From assembly GCA_020026195.1 (NCBI GenBank), contig JAHHQW010000034.1:1-26486 (forward strand): 26,486 bases of DNA. Direction: 5' to 3'. Position 1 is the stretch's first letter. The number at the start of each line of letters is the position of its first letter. Under the pieces are notes generated by a model. That model was not told where the DNA came from. It made no database searches and saw only the letters and a program-made list of their open reading frames with translations. Positions 26,434 to 26,486 of the stretch are shown here, one piece after another. The position numbers were made by a program, and so were the translations under genes. The DNA comes from Prevotella sp. (GTDB lineage Bacteria; Bacteroidota; Bacteroidia; Bacteroidales; Bacteroidaceae).

Positions 26434-26473
26434 AAAAAAAAGAGTCTCGGAGAAAAAGCTCTCTCCAAGACTC
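26434..26473 (-). terminator. Terminator of a minus-strand gene lying beyond the right edge
   Basis: GAGTCTCGGAGA (26442-26453) pairs with TCTCCAAGACTC (26462-26473), 11 of 12 as Watson-Crick pairs and the twelfth a wobble on the minus-strand RNA. Eight U residues (26434-26441) follow in that transcript. The gene it serves is outside the window. Confidence 0.85.
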
Positions 26474-26486
26474 CTGATAAAAAAGG

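Overview
The window looks like a chromosomal segment from a Bacteroidales bacterium, most likely a Prevotella-type organism. The clues are the TAnnTTTG (-7) promoter boxes, sometimes paired with a TTTG (-33) box, the lack of Shine-Dalgarno sequences, a fused FTCD enzyme, a GH97 glycosidase, and secreted proteins ending in a short 'YTIDG..GI.I.R...G.VKK' tail like the C-terminal sorting tails of type IX secretion cargo. No rRNA, CRISPR array, transposase or phage gene was seen.

Layout, left to right. (1) dnaK on the minus strand, then about 1 kb of AT-rich non-coding DNA that carries three phased 22-bp repeats. (2) A cobalamin-responsive surface-protein block on the minus strand. Riboswitch 2 precedes a 343-residue secreted protein, which is followed by an orphan C-terminal-tail remnant and a terminator. 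Riboswitch 1 then precedes a 2163-residue multidomain secreted protein with four composite CUB-like/BNR-associated-like modules, a right-handed beta-helix, Ig/FnIII-like domains, a DUF4465-like domain and a sorting tail. (3) A divergent perR-type repressor on the plus strand that converges, through a bidirectional terminator, on a GH97 alpha-glucosidase. (4) A complete histidine-to-glutamate operon on the minus strand, ftcD-hutU-hutH-hutI, with a near-consensus Bacteroidetes promoter and a terminator. (5) topB with a small downstream secreted protein. (6) A plus-strand choloylglycine-hydrolase-family amidase with a structured leader. (7) A right-edge non-coding region dense in palindromes, ending in the terminator of a minus-strand gene that lies beyond the window.

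How the genes work together. HutH, HutU, HutI and the bifunctional FTCD form one pathway: histidine to urocanate, to imidazolone propionate, to N-formimino-glutamate, to glutamate plus 5,10-methenyl-THF and ammonia. The two riboswitch genes should be expressed together when cobamides are scarce. Both are predicted to be exported and to carry the same kind of sorting tail, so they probably act at the cell surface in corrinoid capture, although no BtuB, BtuG or BtuFCD is encoded here.

The most novel item is the giant riboswitch-controlled DUF4465 fusion protein together with the neighbouring tail remnant. All family calls were made by reading motifs; no database search was run.
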